This document shows positions 52,794 to 62,624 of a stretch of DNA of 64,000 nt, piece after piece. The translations under genes and the position numbers were made by a program. Origin of the DNA: Oceanirhabdus seepicola (GTDB taxonomy: Bacteria > Bacillota > Clostridia > Clostridiales > Clostridiaceae); assembly GCF_023684385.1 (NCBI RefSeq), contig NZ_JAGSOJ010000002.1, forward strand, positions 1,325,269 to 1,389,268, read 5' to 3'. The notes under the pieces were generated by a model, which did not search any database, was not told where the DNA came from, and worked only from the letters and a program-made list of their open reading frames with translations. Every line of letters starts with the position of its first letter. The first letter of the stretch is position 1.

Positions 52794-55418
52794 ATGAAGA
52801 AATACGTATACCTTTTCAGCGAAGCAGATAAGAGTATGAAAAATCTCTTAGGGGGTAAAGGTGCTAACTTAGCTGAAATGACAAAGCTTGGAGTACCAGT
52901 ACCAGAAGGATTTACAGTTTCAACCGATGCTTGCAACAAGTATTATGAAGATGGGAAAACATTTTCAAATGAGATTATTGAGCAAATCAATAATGCACTT
53001 TTAGAAGTAGAAAAAATCACTGGTAAGAAGTTTGGAGATAAAAAAGATCCATTATTATTATCAGTTAGATCTGGTGCTAGAGTTTCAATGCCAGGTATGA
53101 TGGATACAGTTCTTAACTTGGGATTAAATGATGAAGCTGTTGAAGGATTTGCAGCATTAACTGAAAACCCAAGATTTGCATATGATTGTTATAGAAGATT
53201 TATTCAAATGTTCTCAGATGTTGTTATGGGAATTGAAAAGAGTAAGTTTGAAAGAATACTTGATGAAGTAAAAGAAGCTAAAGATTTGGAGCTTGATACA
53301 GAGTTAACAGCAGAGGATTTAAAGGAAATCACTGTAATGTTTAAGAATTACTACAAAGAAGCAAAAGGTGAAGAATTCCCACAAGATCCTAAAGTTCAAT
53401 TGTTAGAAGCTGTTACAGCGGTATTTAGATCATGGGATAATCCAAGAGCTATTGTATATAGAAGATTAAATGAAATTCCATCTGAATGGGGAACAGCAGT
53501 TAATGTTCAAAGGATGGCATTTGGTAATATGGGAGATACTTCAGGTACTGGAGTTGCATTCACAAGAAATCCATCAACAGGTGAAAAAATGATGTATGGT
53601 GAATATTTGATGAATGCTCAAGGAGAAGATGTTGTTGCTGGTATTAGAACTCCTAATCCAATAAGTCAGTTAGAAAATGATAATCCTGAAGTTTACAAGC
53701 AATTCTTAGAAATTACAAATAAATTAGAGAATCATTATAAAGATATGCAAGATATGGAGTTCACAATAGAACAAGGAAAGCTTTATTTCCTTCAAACTAG
53801 AAATGGTAAGAGAACTGCTCAAGCAGCACTTAAAATTGCTGTTGATTTAGTTGCAGAAGGGTTATTGACTACAGAAGAAGCAATCTTAAAGGTTGAACCA
53901 AAGCAATTAGATTCATTATTACATCCTAACTTTGATGTGGAAGAATTAAATAAAGCTAATCCTATTGGAAAAGGACTTCCAGCTTCACCAGGTGCAGCAT
54001 GTGGTAAAGTAGTTTTCTCAGCTGAAGAAGCTAAAGAAATGAAAGCTCAAGGAACTAATGTAGTATTAGTTAGACTTGAAACTACTCCAGAAGATATTGA
54101 AGGAATGGTAGCAGCAGAAGGTATCTTAACAGTTAGAGGAGGAATGACTTCTCATGCAGCTGTTGTAGCTAGAGGAATGGGTACTTGTTGTGTATCAGGA
54201 TGTGGTGATATTAAAATTGATGAGGAAGACGGAGTATTCTCATTAGGTGGAAAAACATTTAATAAGGGTGATTCAATATCACTTGATGGTTCTACAGGAA
54301 ATGTATATGGAGAAGCTATAAAAACGGTTGAACCAGAAATAGGTGGAGACTTTGGTACTTTTATGGCATGGGCTGATGAAGTTAGAGCTCTTAAAGTTAG
54401 AACTAATGCAGATAACCCAAGAGATACAGTGCAGGCTGTTAAATTTGGAGCAGAAGGTATTGGATTATGTAGAACTGAACATATGTTCTTTGAAGAAGAA
54501 AGAATTTTTGCTGTAAGAGAAATGATTGTTGCTAAGAGTGAAGAGCAAAGAAGAGTTGCTTTAGATAAATTACTTCCAATGCAGAAAGGTGATTTTATAG
54601 GGATTTACGAAGCGTTAGAGGGAAGACCTGCTACAATAAGACTTCTTGATCCACCATTACATGAGTTCTTACCTCACGAAGATGAGGATATTAAAGAATT
54701 AGCAACTGAGATGGGATTAAGCTTTGAAGAGTTAAAAGAAACTGTTGAATCTCTTCAAGAGTTCAACCCAATGATGGGGCATAGAGGATGTAGATTAGCA
54801 GTATCTTATCCAGAAATAGCTGAAATGCAAACTACAGCTATAATTGAGGCAGCTCTAAAAGTTAAGAAGAATAAAGGATATGATATTATTCCAGAGATCA
54901 TGGTTCCATTAATCGGAGAAAGAAAAGAGTTAGCATTTGTTAAAGAAATTATTACTAAGACTGCTGATGCTATTATAGCAAGAGAAGACGCGGATTTAAA
55001 ATATAAAGTTGGTACTATGATTGAGATTCCAAGAGCTGCATTAACAGCTGATGAAGTTGCTAAGGAAGCAGAATTTTTCTCATTTGGTACTAATGATTTA
55101 ACGCAGATGACATTTGGTTTCTCAAGAGATGATGCTGGTAAATTCTTACCATATTATTATGATACAACTATCTATGAGAGCGATCCATTTGCTAGATTAG
55201 ATCAAACTGGTGTAGGAAAATTGGTTAAAATGGCAGCTGAATTAGGAAGAATTACTAGACCTGATATAAAACTAGGTATCTGTGGTGAACATGGTGGAAA
55301 TCCATCATCAATAGAATTCTGTCATAATGTTGGACTTGATTATGTTTCTTGTTCTCCATATAGAGTTCCGATTGCAAGATTAGCAGCTGCACACGCGCAA
55401 ATAAAGAATAAAAGATAA
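52794..55418 (+). CDS. ppdK: Pyruvate, phosphate dikinase
   Basis: 874 residues from MKKYVYLFSEADKSMKNLLG, chosen because AAGGAG is 8 bases before ATG 52794. It interconverts pyruvate, ATP and phosphate with phosphoenolpyruvate, AMP and pyrophosphate. The ATP-grasp N-terminal domain includes GGKGANLAEM near 21-30; the swivelling domain carries the phosphorylated histidine in GGMTSHAAVVARG near 449; the PEP domain ends with GICGEHGGNPSS near 826, with the catalytic cysteine. CcpN-like control is likely. Confidence 0.97.
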   Translation: MKKYVYLFSEADKSMKNLLGGKGANLAEMTKLGVPVPEGFTVSTDACNKYYEDGKTFSNEIIEQINNALLEVEKITGKKFGDKKDPLLLSVRSGARVSMPGMMDTVLNLGLNDEAVEGFAALTENPRFAYDCYRRFIQMFSDVVMGIEKSKFERILDEVKEAKDLELDTELTAEDLKEITVMFKNYYKEAKGEEFPQDPKVQLLEAVTAVFRSWDNPRAIVYRRLNEIPSEWGTAVNVQRMAFGNMGDTSGTGVAFTRNPSTGEKMMYGEYLMNAQGEDVVAGIRTPNPISQLENDNPEVYKQFLEITNKLENHYKDMQDMEFTIEQGKLYFLQTRNGKRTAQAALKIAVDLVAEGLLTTEEAILKVEPKQLDSLLHPNFDVEELNKANPIGKGLPASPGAACGKVVFSAEEAKEMKAQGTNVVLVRLETTPEDIEGMVAAEGILTVRGGMTSHAAVVARGMGTCCVSGCGDIKIDEEDGVFSLGGKTFNKGDSISLDGSTGNVYGEAIKTVEPEIGGDFGTFMAWADEVRALKVRTNADNPRDTVQAVKFGAEGIGLCRTEHMFFEEERIFAVREMIVAKSEEQRRVALDKLLPMQKGDFIGIYEALEGRPATIRLLDPPLHEFLPHEDEDIKELATEMGLSFEELKETVESLQEFNPMMGHRGCRLAVSYPEIAEMQTTAIIEAALKVKKNKGYDIIPEIMVPLIGERKELAFVKEIITKTADAIIAREDADLKYKVGTMIEIPRAALTADEVAKEAEFFSFGTNDLTQMTFGFSRDDAGKFLPYYYDTTIYESDPFARLDQTGVGKLVKMAAELGRITRPDIKLGICGEHGGNPSSIEFCHNVGLDYVSCSPYRVPIARLAAAHAQIKNKR

Positions 55419-55423
55419 GACAT

Positions 55424-55453
55424 AAAAAAGCATGCATTCGCATGCTTTTTTTA
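55424..55453 (+). terminator. Terminator of ppdK
   Basis: AAAAAAGCATGC (55424-55435) with GCATGCTTTTTT (55440-55451), loop ATTC. Confidence 0.93.
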
Positions 55454-55577
55454 TTGAGAGTTGAAAGTGGACAACGAGGGAGGTTTCTGCTTACGCAAAA
55501 ACTACATCTTATTGTTCCTTGGACAATAGAGGGGGTTACTCGTTTCATTTGGAATAAAACATTGTAGTTTAATACAA
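55454..55577. repeat. Family 1 palindromic repeat, left half of a split copy (E)
   Basis: TTGAGAGTTGAAAGTGGACA, TTATTGTTCCTTGGACAATA, GGTTACTCGTTTCATTTGG and ACATTGTAGTTTAATACAA follow the order of full copies A and D, then stop at the centre of the element. The missing half begins at 56320 with the same seven bases AATACAA. Confidence 0.75.
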
Positions 55578-56319
55578 AGATGTGTTGTGTAAAATAAAAG
55601 AGACAATATATATGTATTAATATTAAATATTGGAAAGTAATATAGATATTTTATATATTTAAATAAAATCATCAGAATCATAAAATTTTTATTACGCGGT
55701 AAAGGGAATTCATAGTTATAACATAATAGTAAAATATTGTGAGGCGCTGATAATATATATTAGAGGAGGAGTTAAAATGAAATTAGGAGCGATAGGTTTC
55801 TTTGTAGAAAACTTAGATGTAATGGTTAAATTCTATAGGGATGTAATGAATATGAAACAAAATATTGATATGGATGGTTTTGTTGGATTTATAACAGAAG
55901 ACGGGTTTTTCTTTAATTTATGCACAAGAGGTGAAAGGGGAAACTTATCATCAATACCAATTTCTTATCCAAAAGGATTAAATGGTACTATGGAGATATC
56001 CTTTGGGGTTTCAAAATATGAAGATGTGGATATGGAGTATGAACGATTAATAAAAGCAGGTGCAAAACCTGTTAGTAAACCTGACACCAAGCCATATGGC
56101 TTGCGAGAAGCCTATGTTGCTGACCCAGAAGGTAATCTTATTGAAATTGTTTCGTCTAATGAGTGATTCTGTGTACATTATTCTTATTTAATGCATTGAA
56201 TAAAGAAATTAACTGTTACACTGTAAAAGAGTTTTATTAATTAAGTAGTAAAATGTTTTTGATTAAGTTTATATATTCTTATATAGAAAAGTGGTCTTGT
56301 AATTAGTAAATATTAAAAA
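55578..56319 (+). mobile_element. Insert of about 742 bases carrying a VOC gene inside a family 1 repeat
   Basis: Lies between the left half (ends AATACAA, 55571-55577) and right half (begins AATACAA, 56320-56326) of one repeat copy. The two halves joined give about 250 bases, the size of copy D. The 7-base direct repeat at the ends would fit a target duplication. No terminal inverted repeats and no transposase were seen in the insert, whose only gene is the VOC protein, so the mechanism is unknown. Confidence 0.55.
55777..56166 (+). CDS. VOC/glyoxalase family protein
   Basis: 129 residues with two beta-alpha-beta-beta-beta units. KLGAIGFFVENLDVMVKFYR starts the fold; GLREAYVADPEGNLIEIVSS closes it, with the glutamate that serves as a metal ligand. 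Family members include glyoxalase I, fosfomycin-resistance proteins and dioxygenases; the substrate cannot be assigned. AGAGGAGGAG precedes the ATG. The gene lies in a segment that appears to interrupt a palindromic repeat, suggesting acquisition. Confidence 0.88.
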   Translation: MKLGAIGFFVENLDVMVKFYRDVMNMKQNIDMDGFVGFITEDGFFFNLCTRGERGNLSSIPISYPKGLNGTMEISFGVSKYEDVDMEYERLIKAGAKPVSKPDTKPYGLREAYVADPEGNLIEIVSSNE

Positions 56320-56445
56320 AATACAATATTTTTCCCATAGATAAAATCAGTAAAAAGCTATTGTCCTAAAGACAAATAGAAATGTAGCTTCTGACTCCTG
56401 TCAGAAGCCTCCATCGTTTTCAAATCTCCACTCACCATTCTCAAC
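56320..56445. repeat. Family 1 palindromic repeat, right half of a split copy (F)
   Basis: AATACAATATTTTTCCCATA, GATAAAATCAGTAAAAAGCT, ATTGTCCTAAAGACAAATAG, a hairpin (GCTTCTGAC/GTCAGAAGC) and CCACTCACCATTCTCAAC follow the right half of copies A and D. Lies downstream of the VOC gene and beyond the end of convergent cotS. Confidence 0.75.
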
Positions 56446-56466
56446 TTCTTTTAAGTATGTTTATTC

Positions 56467-57567
56467 TTACTCTTCAAATGAACAATAAAATTTTGGTGAG
56501 TTATTAAATTCACTAACCATGTGTTCGAGGTCAAGTTCGAAGTTCAATGCAAAAGCGATTTTTGTATCGATTGTAGCTAATGATTGTTCAAGGAGATGTG
56601 AAAATGCATTCTTATTACACTTTTTATAGTTCTTATAATAATCACGAGTCAATTTCCAAATTTTTTGAGGGAAAATTAAAGACATATAAATTAATTTTAT
56701 ATCATCATAGTTTAATGGATTAGTTCTATTATATATTTCAAGCCATAAGCGAGCGGTGTTATAATTCCATAAGGTTGAGCTTCTTTTAAGATACCTTCTT
56801 AATGAGTGACAAATATCATTAGCAACAGGAGTTAACTTGCAATTATCAAAATCTATAACCCAAATTTGATTATTATTGTCAAATATTATGTTTTTGTTAA
56901 CATAATCCATATGACAAAGGGAAATTGTCAGATTGGAATAATTGATAGTAGAGGAAATTTTATATGCCATGGAGCTTAATTGTAATATTTTATCAAATAA
57001 CTTAACGTATAGCTTGGAAAAATTATCTTCTAAAAGTAGAGCGGAATTAAAGTAGTTAATTAGGGTTAAGTGTCTTTTGGTTATGGATTTAAGAGGGTTA
57101 CTACTTTGGTGCTTCAATGTACTACCAGTAATTGAAGTGAAATTATGACCAACTTTGTGCATAAAAGATAAATTGTTTCCCGATTCTATGAAAGAATCTA
57201 GATTATCATAGTTTAACTTAGTTCCTTTAATCCATGGGGTGAGTATGAATAACATATTTTCATAAGATATAAATCGTCCCCCAGAAACTGTTGGAATAAA
57301 AATGGGCACATTAACTCCTTTTTTATTCCACCATTCCACTGCTGAATATGTAAATAATAACTCACCAATACCATAATATACTTTTTTTAAACAATACTCT
57401 TGGTTATTATTTTTGGAGACTTTATAAACAGCTCTCTGTTTTTCAGAATCTTTAAATTTAATTTGTTCAATATTGTAATTATCTAATCCATAATAGGGCA
57501 ATATATTTAAACGTACATTTTCTTCTGATAATAATTTAGAATTTCTATCTGAAACTTTCTTAGACAT
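56467..57567 (-). CDS. cotS: CotS family spore coat protein (kinase-like fold)
   Basis: 366 residues. CotS-type proteins have an aminoglycoside-phosphotransferase-like fold and are part of the spore coat. LCHMDYVNKNIIFD near 216 corresponds to the HGDxxxxN catalytic loop, with methionine in place of glycine, and WVIDFDNCKLTPVANDI near 236 to the metal-binding aspartate. N-terminal ILPYYGLDNYNIEQIKFKDS is typical of CotS. GAGGTGTTACT precedes the ATG. Expected to be expressed late in the mother cell. Whether it phosphorylates anything is not known. Confidence 0.88.
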   Translation of the reverse strand: MSKKVSDRNSKLLSEENVRLNILPYYGLDNYNIEQIKFKDSEKQRAVYKVSKNNNQEYCLKKVYYGIGELLFTYSAVEWWNKKGVNVPIFIPTVSGGRFISYENMLFILTPWIKGTKLNYDNLDSFIESGNNLSFMHKVGHNFTSITGSTLKHQSSNPLKSITKRHLTLINYFNSALLLEDNFSKLYVKLFDKILQLSSMAYKISSTINYSNLTISLCHMDYVNKNIIFDNNNQIWVIDFDNCKLTPVANDICHSLRRYLKRSSTLWNYNTARLWLEIYNRTNPLNYDDIKLIYMSLIFPQKIWKLTRDYYKNYKKCNKNAFSHLLEQSLATIDTKIAFALNFELDLEHMVSEFNNSPKFYCSFEE

Positions 57568-57746
57568 AGTAACACCTCAATGATAATGAAATTAGTATCT
57601 ATTTAAGCATATTAGAATAATGCTAGTAATATGAGGGTTTTTATTTTTTTATATATAATGAAAAGGAATTGCTATTTAAGGATAGAATAAAAGTATATAT
57701 GGAATGAAAAGAATTGTGAAATAATATATAGAGAAGTGGTGATTTT

Positions 57747-58772
57747 ATGATTAGAGAATATCTTGAGAATCAAGAAAAAACTATATTGTGCGACTTAGCA
57801 GCGTTTTCACTTGAAAGTAAAGGACGGGAAAAGGAGGAGGAACAGTGCTCGTTGAGGACTGCATATATGGTTGATAGGGATAGAATTATTCATTCGAAAT
57901 CTTTCAGAAGGCTGAAGCATAAAACACAGGTTTATATAAAAACGGATAGTGATCATTATCGAACAAGATTAACTCATACTCTTGAAGTCTCACAAATCGC
58001 AAGAACAATTGGAAAAGCATTAATGTTGAATTGTGATTTAATTGAAGCCATAGCCTTGGGGCACGATATTGGGCATGTTCCATTTGCGCATAATGGTGAA
58101 GAGGTATTGAATGAACTTCTAAGTGATGGATTTGAACATAATATAAATAGTATCAGAGTTTTAAAGAAAATTGAAAACCACGGACGTGGATTAAATTTGA
58201 CACACGAGGTGTTGGATGGAATATTACATCATAGTGGGTTGAGTAGAGGGGGATTTAAAAGTGAAACCCTTGAGGGGCAGATTGTAAAGATATCGGATAA
58301 AATTGCATATGTTAATCATGATATCGATGATTCGGTAAGAGCAGGGTTGCTAGATGAAGAAGCATTACCAATAAATGCTATAAAAGTTTTAGGTAAGAAG
58401 CATGGTGATAGAATAGATTGTTTGGTTAAAGATGTTATAGATATAACTGGGAGGAATATAAAAGAAGAAATCAAAAAGGTTGATATGAGTATTGAGGTAC
58501 AAGATGCTCTGCACGAATTAAGAAGCTTTATGTTTAAGAATGTATATAGAGGGGATATTTTAAAGAGAGAGAGGGAACAAGCAAAATTTGTTATTAAACA
58601 AGTTTTTAAATATTTCATTAATAATTTAGAAGAAATGCCTGAATTCTATAGGGGAATTTCCACGAGAGAAGGAATCGAACGTGGAGTAGTAGATTATATA
58701 GCAGGTATGAGTGATGATTATTGTATACATCTGTTTAATAAAATTTATGTCCCTAAGTATGTTATCTTTTAA
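57747..58772 (+). CDS. dgt: dGTPase-like HD hydrolase
   Basis: 341 residues. The HD site is formed by RTRLTHTLEVSQIA near 72-85, LGHDIGHVPFAHNGEE near 107-122 and a later DDSVRAG segment. SFRRLKHKTQVYIKTDSDHY near 52-71 is the family start. Such enzymes cleave dNTPs to nucleoside and triphosphate. Long conserved position directly upstream of dnaG-rpoD. Specificity for dGTP is not proven. Confidence 0.92.
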   Translation: MIREYLENQEKTILCDLAAFSLESKGREKEEEQCSLRTAYMVDRDRIIHSKSFRRLKHKTQVYIKTDSDHYRTRLTHTLEVSQIARTIGKALMLNCDLIEAIALGHDIGHVPFAHNGEEVLNELLSDGFEHNINSIRVLKKIENHGRGLNLTHEVLDGILHHSGLSRGGFKSETLEGQIVKISDKIAYVNHDIDDSVRAGLLDEEALPINAIKVLGKKHGDRIDCLVKDVIDITGRNIKEEIKKVDMSIEVQDALHELRSFMFKNVYRGDILKREREQAKFVIKQVFKYFINNLEEMPEFYRGISTREGIERGVVDYIAGMSDDYCIHLFNKIYVPKYVIF

Positions 58773-58968
58773 CAAATTAAAAATAATACAATAAATTGAA
58801 GGAAATTGAGAAAAAATAAAGAATAGTAATATAGCAATGAAATTTTTAATATTCTATTCGAGGAACTTTTTATAAAAATAATTATAAAAAAAGAGGATTC
58901 TTTGCATATTATGTCGAATAGATATTAAGTCTGTGCTCTATTAAGAAATAAAAGTAGGGTGATTAATT

Positions 58969-60732
58969 TTGATATCAGAAGATATTATATTACGAATTAA
59001 AGAAGAAAATGACATAGTTGATGTTATTTCAGATGATGTTAAACTTCAGAGGGGGGGAACAAACTATAAAGGGTTGTGTCCTTTTCATGGAGAAAAGACA
59101 CCATCGTTTACTGTGTCACGAGAAAAACAAATCTATAAATGTTTTGGATGTGGAGAAGCTGGAAATGTTATTACGTATATAATGAAAACAAAAAATCGTT
59201 CATTTCCAGAAGCTTGTAACTATTTAGCTGATAGAGTAGGTATTGAGATTAAAGAATTCCGAAAAGATAAAGATGTGAATTATGAAAAAAAGAAGCGGTT
59301 GTATAAACTCAATACTGAAGCTGCTAGATTATTTTATTATAATCTCAGAAAAAATACTAATGCACAAAAGTATTTTATAAACAGAGGAATAAATGAAAAA
59401 ACTTTAAAAAAGTTTGGACTAGGATTTTCAAATGATAGCTGGAATAATCTTCTTAATGCTATGAAAGGGAAAGGATTTTCAGAGTTAGATTTATTAGAAG
59501 CGGGGCTTATATCAAAAAGCGAAAAAGGCACGTATTATGATAAATTTAGAAATAGAATCATATTTCCTGTGTTTGATGTTAAGGGAAATGTAATAGGGTT
59601 TGGTGGAAGGGTTTTAGATGATTCACTTCCTAAGTATTTAAATAGTCCTGAAACATTACTTTTTAAGAAAGGTACTAATTTATACGGACTTAATTTTGCT
59701 ATAAAGGGTAAAGCCATAAGAGAGCGGAAGATTGTCATTGTTGAAGGATACATGGATTTTCTTTCAATTCAACAAAGTGGTATTACAAATGTAGCGGCCT
59801 CTTTAGGGACTGCTTTTACTACAGAACAAGCAAAACTTCTAAAACGTTATGTGGATGTTGTGATTTTATGCTTTGATAGTGACGAGGCTGGTAAAAAAGC
59901 TGCTGCTAGAAGTATTGAAATTCTAAAAGAAATTGGATTTGAAATAAAGATACTAAGAATTCCGGATGGAAAAGATCCAGATGAATTTTTAATAAAGCAT
60001 TCGACAGAAGAATTTCAATTATTGCTAGATAATGCATGGTCATTAATAGAGTATAGAATAATAATGGAGGGGGATAAGTATAACTTAAAAACTCAAGATG
60101 GTAAGTTGAAATTCCTTAAAGCTACAGCTAAAATACTTTCAAAAGCTTCTCCAATAGAACAGGAGATTTATGTGAAAAAGATTTCGCATAAAACAGGCAT
60201 AAGTGAGCAGAGGTTTTATGATGAAATTAATAATGTGTTAAGATTTGAAAATAAAAATAAAAATATAAGGAATGAAAATGGGAAAAATAGTCAAAACTTA
60301 TATTTAGAGCCTGCTTATTTAAAGGCAGAAAAAAGTTTGATAAATTTAATGCTAAAAAAAGAATTTTATTATGAAATAATGGAAAAAATTAATAAAGAAG
60401 AGTTTAATGTTGATATTCATATTTCCTTAATAGAGTTATTGGATGAACTACATGAAAATAACATAGAAAATAAAGTGGAATATATAGAAGGTAAAACTGA
60501 AAACGTAGATGTTATTAGTGAACTTATAAGAATAAATGAAATAGATATAGAAATGGTTGATGACGAAAGAAAAGTATTTATTGAAAATTGTATAAAAGAA
60601 ATAAAGCAGCATAACTTTATTGAAAGAAAAAACAAACTAATTGAAGAGCTTAAAGAAAGTGAAAAAAATGGGGATATTGATAAATGCATAAAAATAGCTA
60701 TGGAGATTAGAGGAATTGATGAATTGATATAA
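58969..60732 (+). CDS. dnaG: DNA primase DnaG
   Basis: 587 residues, TTG start after AGGGTGAT. Makes RNA primers at the replication fork. The zinc-binding domain reads LCPFHGEKTPSF and YKCFGCGEAGN (about 36-65). The TOPRIM core has IVEGYMDFLSIQQSG near 258 and FDSDEAGKKAA near 304. The C-terminal helicase-interaction domain is present but diverged. 31 bases before rpoD, the macromolecular synthesis operon order. Confidence 0.96.
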   Translation: MISEDIILRIKEENDIVDVISDDVKLQRGGTNYKGLCPFHGEKTPSFTVSREKQIYKCFGCGEAGNVITYIMKTKNRSFPEACNYLADRVGIEIKEFRKDKDVNYEKKKRLYKLNTEAARLFYYNLRKNTNAQKYFINRGINEKTLKKFGLGFSNDSWNNLLNAMKGKGFSELDLLEAGLISKSEKGTYYDKFRNRIIFPVFDVKGNVIGFGGRVLDDSLPKYLNSPETLLFKKGTNLYGLNFAIKGKAIRERKIVIVEGYMDFLSIQQSGITNVAASLGTAFTTEQAKLLKRYVDVVILCFDSDEAGKKAAARSIEILKEIGFEIKILRIPDGKDPDEFLIKHSTEEFQLLLDNAWSLIEYRIIMEGDKYNLKTQDGKLKFLKATAKILSKASPIEQEIYVKKISHKTGISEQRFYDEINNVLRFENKNKNIRNENGKNSQNLYLEPAYLKAEKSLINLMLKKEFYYEIMEKINKEEFNVDIHISLIELLDELHENNIENKVEYIEGKTENVDVISELIRINEIDIEMVDDERKVFIENCIKEIKQHNFIERKNKLIEELKESEKNGDIDKCIKIAMEIRGIDELI

Positions 60733-60763
60733 TTTTTACGAATGAAAGGAGGCCAAAACTACC

Positions 60764-61861
60764 GTGAAGAATAAAAAAGAAAAAATGAAGTTGGTCAAAG
60801 ATTTAATAGATAAAGGTAGAAAAAAAGGTAGTTTAACGTACCAGGAGATAATGGATGAGTTGGAGGATGTTGAAATAACTCCTGAACAGATTGAAAAAAT
60901 CTATGAAACGCTTGAAGGGTTGAATATAGAGGTTGTAGGAGAAATAAAACCGGTAAAAAAGGATAAGAAAGAAGAGGTTCAAGAAACCGCTAAAGAAAAA
61001 AAAGGTAGTGTTTTGAGTGTACCAGAGGGGATTGCTATTGATGATCCTGTGAGAATGTATCTTAAAGAAATTGGAAAAGTACCATTATTATCATCTGAAG
61101 ATGAAGTTTCGCTTGCTATGAAGATTGAAGAAGGGGATTATTACTCTAAGCAGAAATTAGCTGAAGCTAACTTAAGGCTAGTTGTTAGTATAGCTAAAAG
61201 ATATGTTGGTAGAGGTATGATGTTCCTTGATTTAATTCAAGAGGGGAATCTCGGGCTTATTAAAGCAGTAGAGAAATTTGATTATAGAAAAGGGTATAAG
61301 TTTAGTACTTATGCGACATGGTGGATAAGACAGGCGATAACAAGAGCAATTGCTGACCAAGCAAGAACTATTAGGATACCTGTTCACATGGTTGAAACTA
61401 TTAATAAACTTATAAGGGTATCAAGACAATTATTACAGGAGTTAGGAAGAGAACCATTACCAGATGAGATAGCTGAAGTGATGGAACTACCTGTTGAGAA
61501 GGTAAGGGAAATAATGAAAATCGCCCAAGAACCAGTTTCTTTAGAAACTCCTATTGGTGAAGAAGAGGATAGTCATTTAGGTGACTTTATTGAAGATGAA
61601 CAGGCGCCAGCTCCATCGGAAGCTGCTGCATTTACAATGTTAAAAGAACAATTAATTAATGTTTTAGATACATTAACTCCTCGTGAAGAAAAGGTATTAA
61701 AACTTAGGTTTGGATTAGATGATGGTAGAGCGAGAACTTTAGAAGAAGTAGGAAAAGAATTTAGTGTTACTAGAGAGAGAATAAGACAGATCGAAGCAAA
61801 GGCTCTTAGAAAGCTCAGACATCCTAGCAGAAGTAAAAAACTAAAGGATTACTTAGATTAA
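60764..61861 (+). CDS. rpoD: Primary RNA polymerase sigma factor RpoD (sigma-A)
   Basis: 365 residues, GTG start after AAAGGAGG. Region 1.1 (about 5-60) precedes region 1.2 ([20 protein letters not shown]). Region 2 includes [20 protein letters not shown] and [20 protein letters not shown] for -10 recognition and melting; region 4 includes [20 protein letters not shown] for the -35 box. A lysine-rich linker lies at 65-80. Agreement of this sigma with the many TTGACA-TATAAT promoters in the window is expected. Confidence 0.97.
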   Translation: MKNKKEKMKLVKDLIDKGRKKGSLTYQEIMDELEDVEITPEQIEKIYETLEGLNIEVVGEIKPVKKDKKEEVQETAKEKKGSVLSVPEGIAIDDPVRMYLKEIGKVPLLSSEDEVSLAMKIEEGDYYSKQKLAEANLRLVVSIAKRYVGRGMMFLDLIQEGNLGLIKAVEKFDYRKGYKFSTYATWWIRQAITRAIADQARTIRIPVHMVETINKLIRVSRQLLQELGREPLPDEIAEVMELPVEKVREIMKIAQEPVSLETPIGEEEDSHLGDFIEDEQAPAPSEAAAFTMLKEQLINVLDTLTPREEKVLKLRFGLDDGRARTLEEVGKEFSVTRERIRQIEAKALRKLRHPSRSKKLKDYLD

Positions 61862-61928
61862 GCGCCGTAATTATATGGTGCTTTTATCTTTAATTTATTT
61901 AAATATACTTTAGGTGAAGGAGAAATTC

Positions 61929-62624
61929 ATGGAAATTAGTAGAAGGCTTGATGAAATAATTAATATGATAGATAAATGTGAAAGTTTAGCTGATATAGGT
62001 ACGGATCACGGTTATTTAGCTATAAAAGCTATAAAAACAAGTAAAGTGAAAAGGGCTATAGCAAGTGATATTAATAAAGGGCCTCTGATGAAGGCTCAAA
62101 AGAATATTGAAAAATATAATATTAATGAAAACATTGAGTGTAGATTGGGTTCGGGGCTTGAAACCTTGAATATTGGAGAAGTGGATTGTATTGTAATTGC
62201 TGGAATGGGTGGCAATTTGATAAGGGATATTTTATTGAAAAGTAGTGAAATTGCAAAGAGTACTACTCAAGCTATACTTCAGCCAACTCAAAATCCTGAG
62301 GTTTTGAGGAAATTTCTAGTTGAAAATGGATATAGAATATTAGAAGAAAATTTATGTATAGATAATAATATATTTTATGAGATGATTAAAGTGATATACG
62401 ATGGTGTAAAGAGGGAAAGTGATGAAATATCTTATGAAATTAGCGACGAGTTAATTGGATTGGGGTCGGATACTGTTATGGCATACATTAAACATAAAAT
62501 TAATGAGAATAATAAAGTGATGACCTATATAAATACTGATTCTGAAAATGGACAGAGGAAGAAAGCCTATCTTCTTAATAAAAACAAATTATTGGAGGAA
62601 AAGTTAAATGAGCTTCACAATTAA
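61929..62624 (+). CDS. trmK: tRNA (adenine22-N1)-methyltransferase TrmK
   Basis: 231 residues from ATG 61929 (GAAGGAG just upstream; a GTG five codons earlier is less likely). SLADIGTDHGYLAIKAIK near 19-36 is the SAM motif; DCIVIAGMGGNLIRDIL near 86 is the catalytic region and QPTQNPEVLRKFLVENGYRI follows. Methylates A22 in certain tRNAs. Overlaps Nif3 by 17 bases; the order rpoD-trmK-Nif3 is standard. Confidence 0.94.
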   Translation: MEISRRLDEIINMIDKCESLADIGTDHGYLAIKAIKTSKVKRAIASDINKGPLMKAQKNIEKYNINENIECRLGSGLETLNIGEVDCIVIAGMGGNLIRDILLKSSEIAKSTTQAILQPTQNPEVLRKFLVENGYRILEENLCIDNNIFYEMIKVIYDGVKRESDEISYEISDELIGLGSDTVMAYIKHKINENNKVMTYINTDSENGQRKKAYLLNKNKLLEEKLNELHN

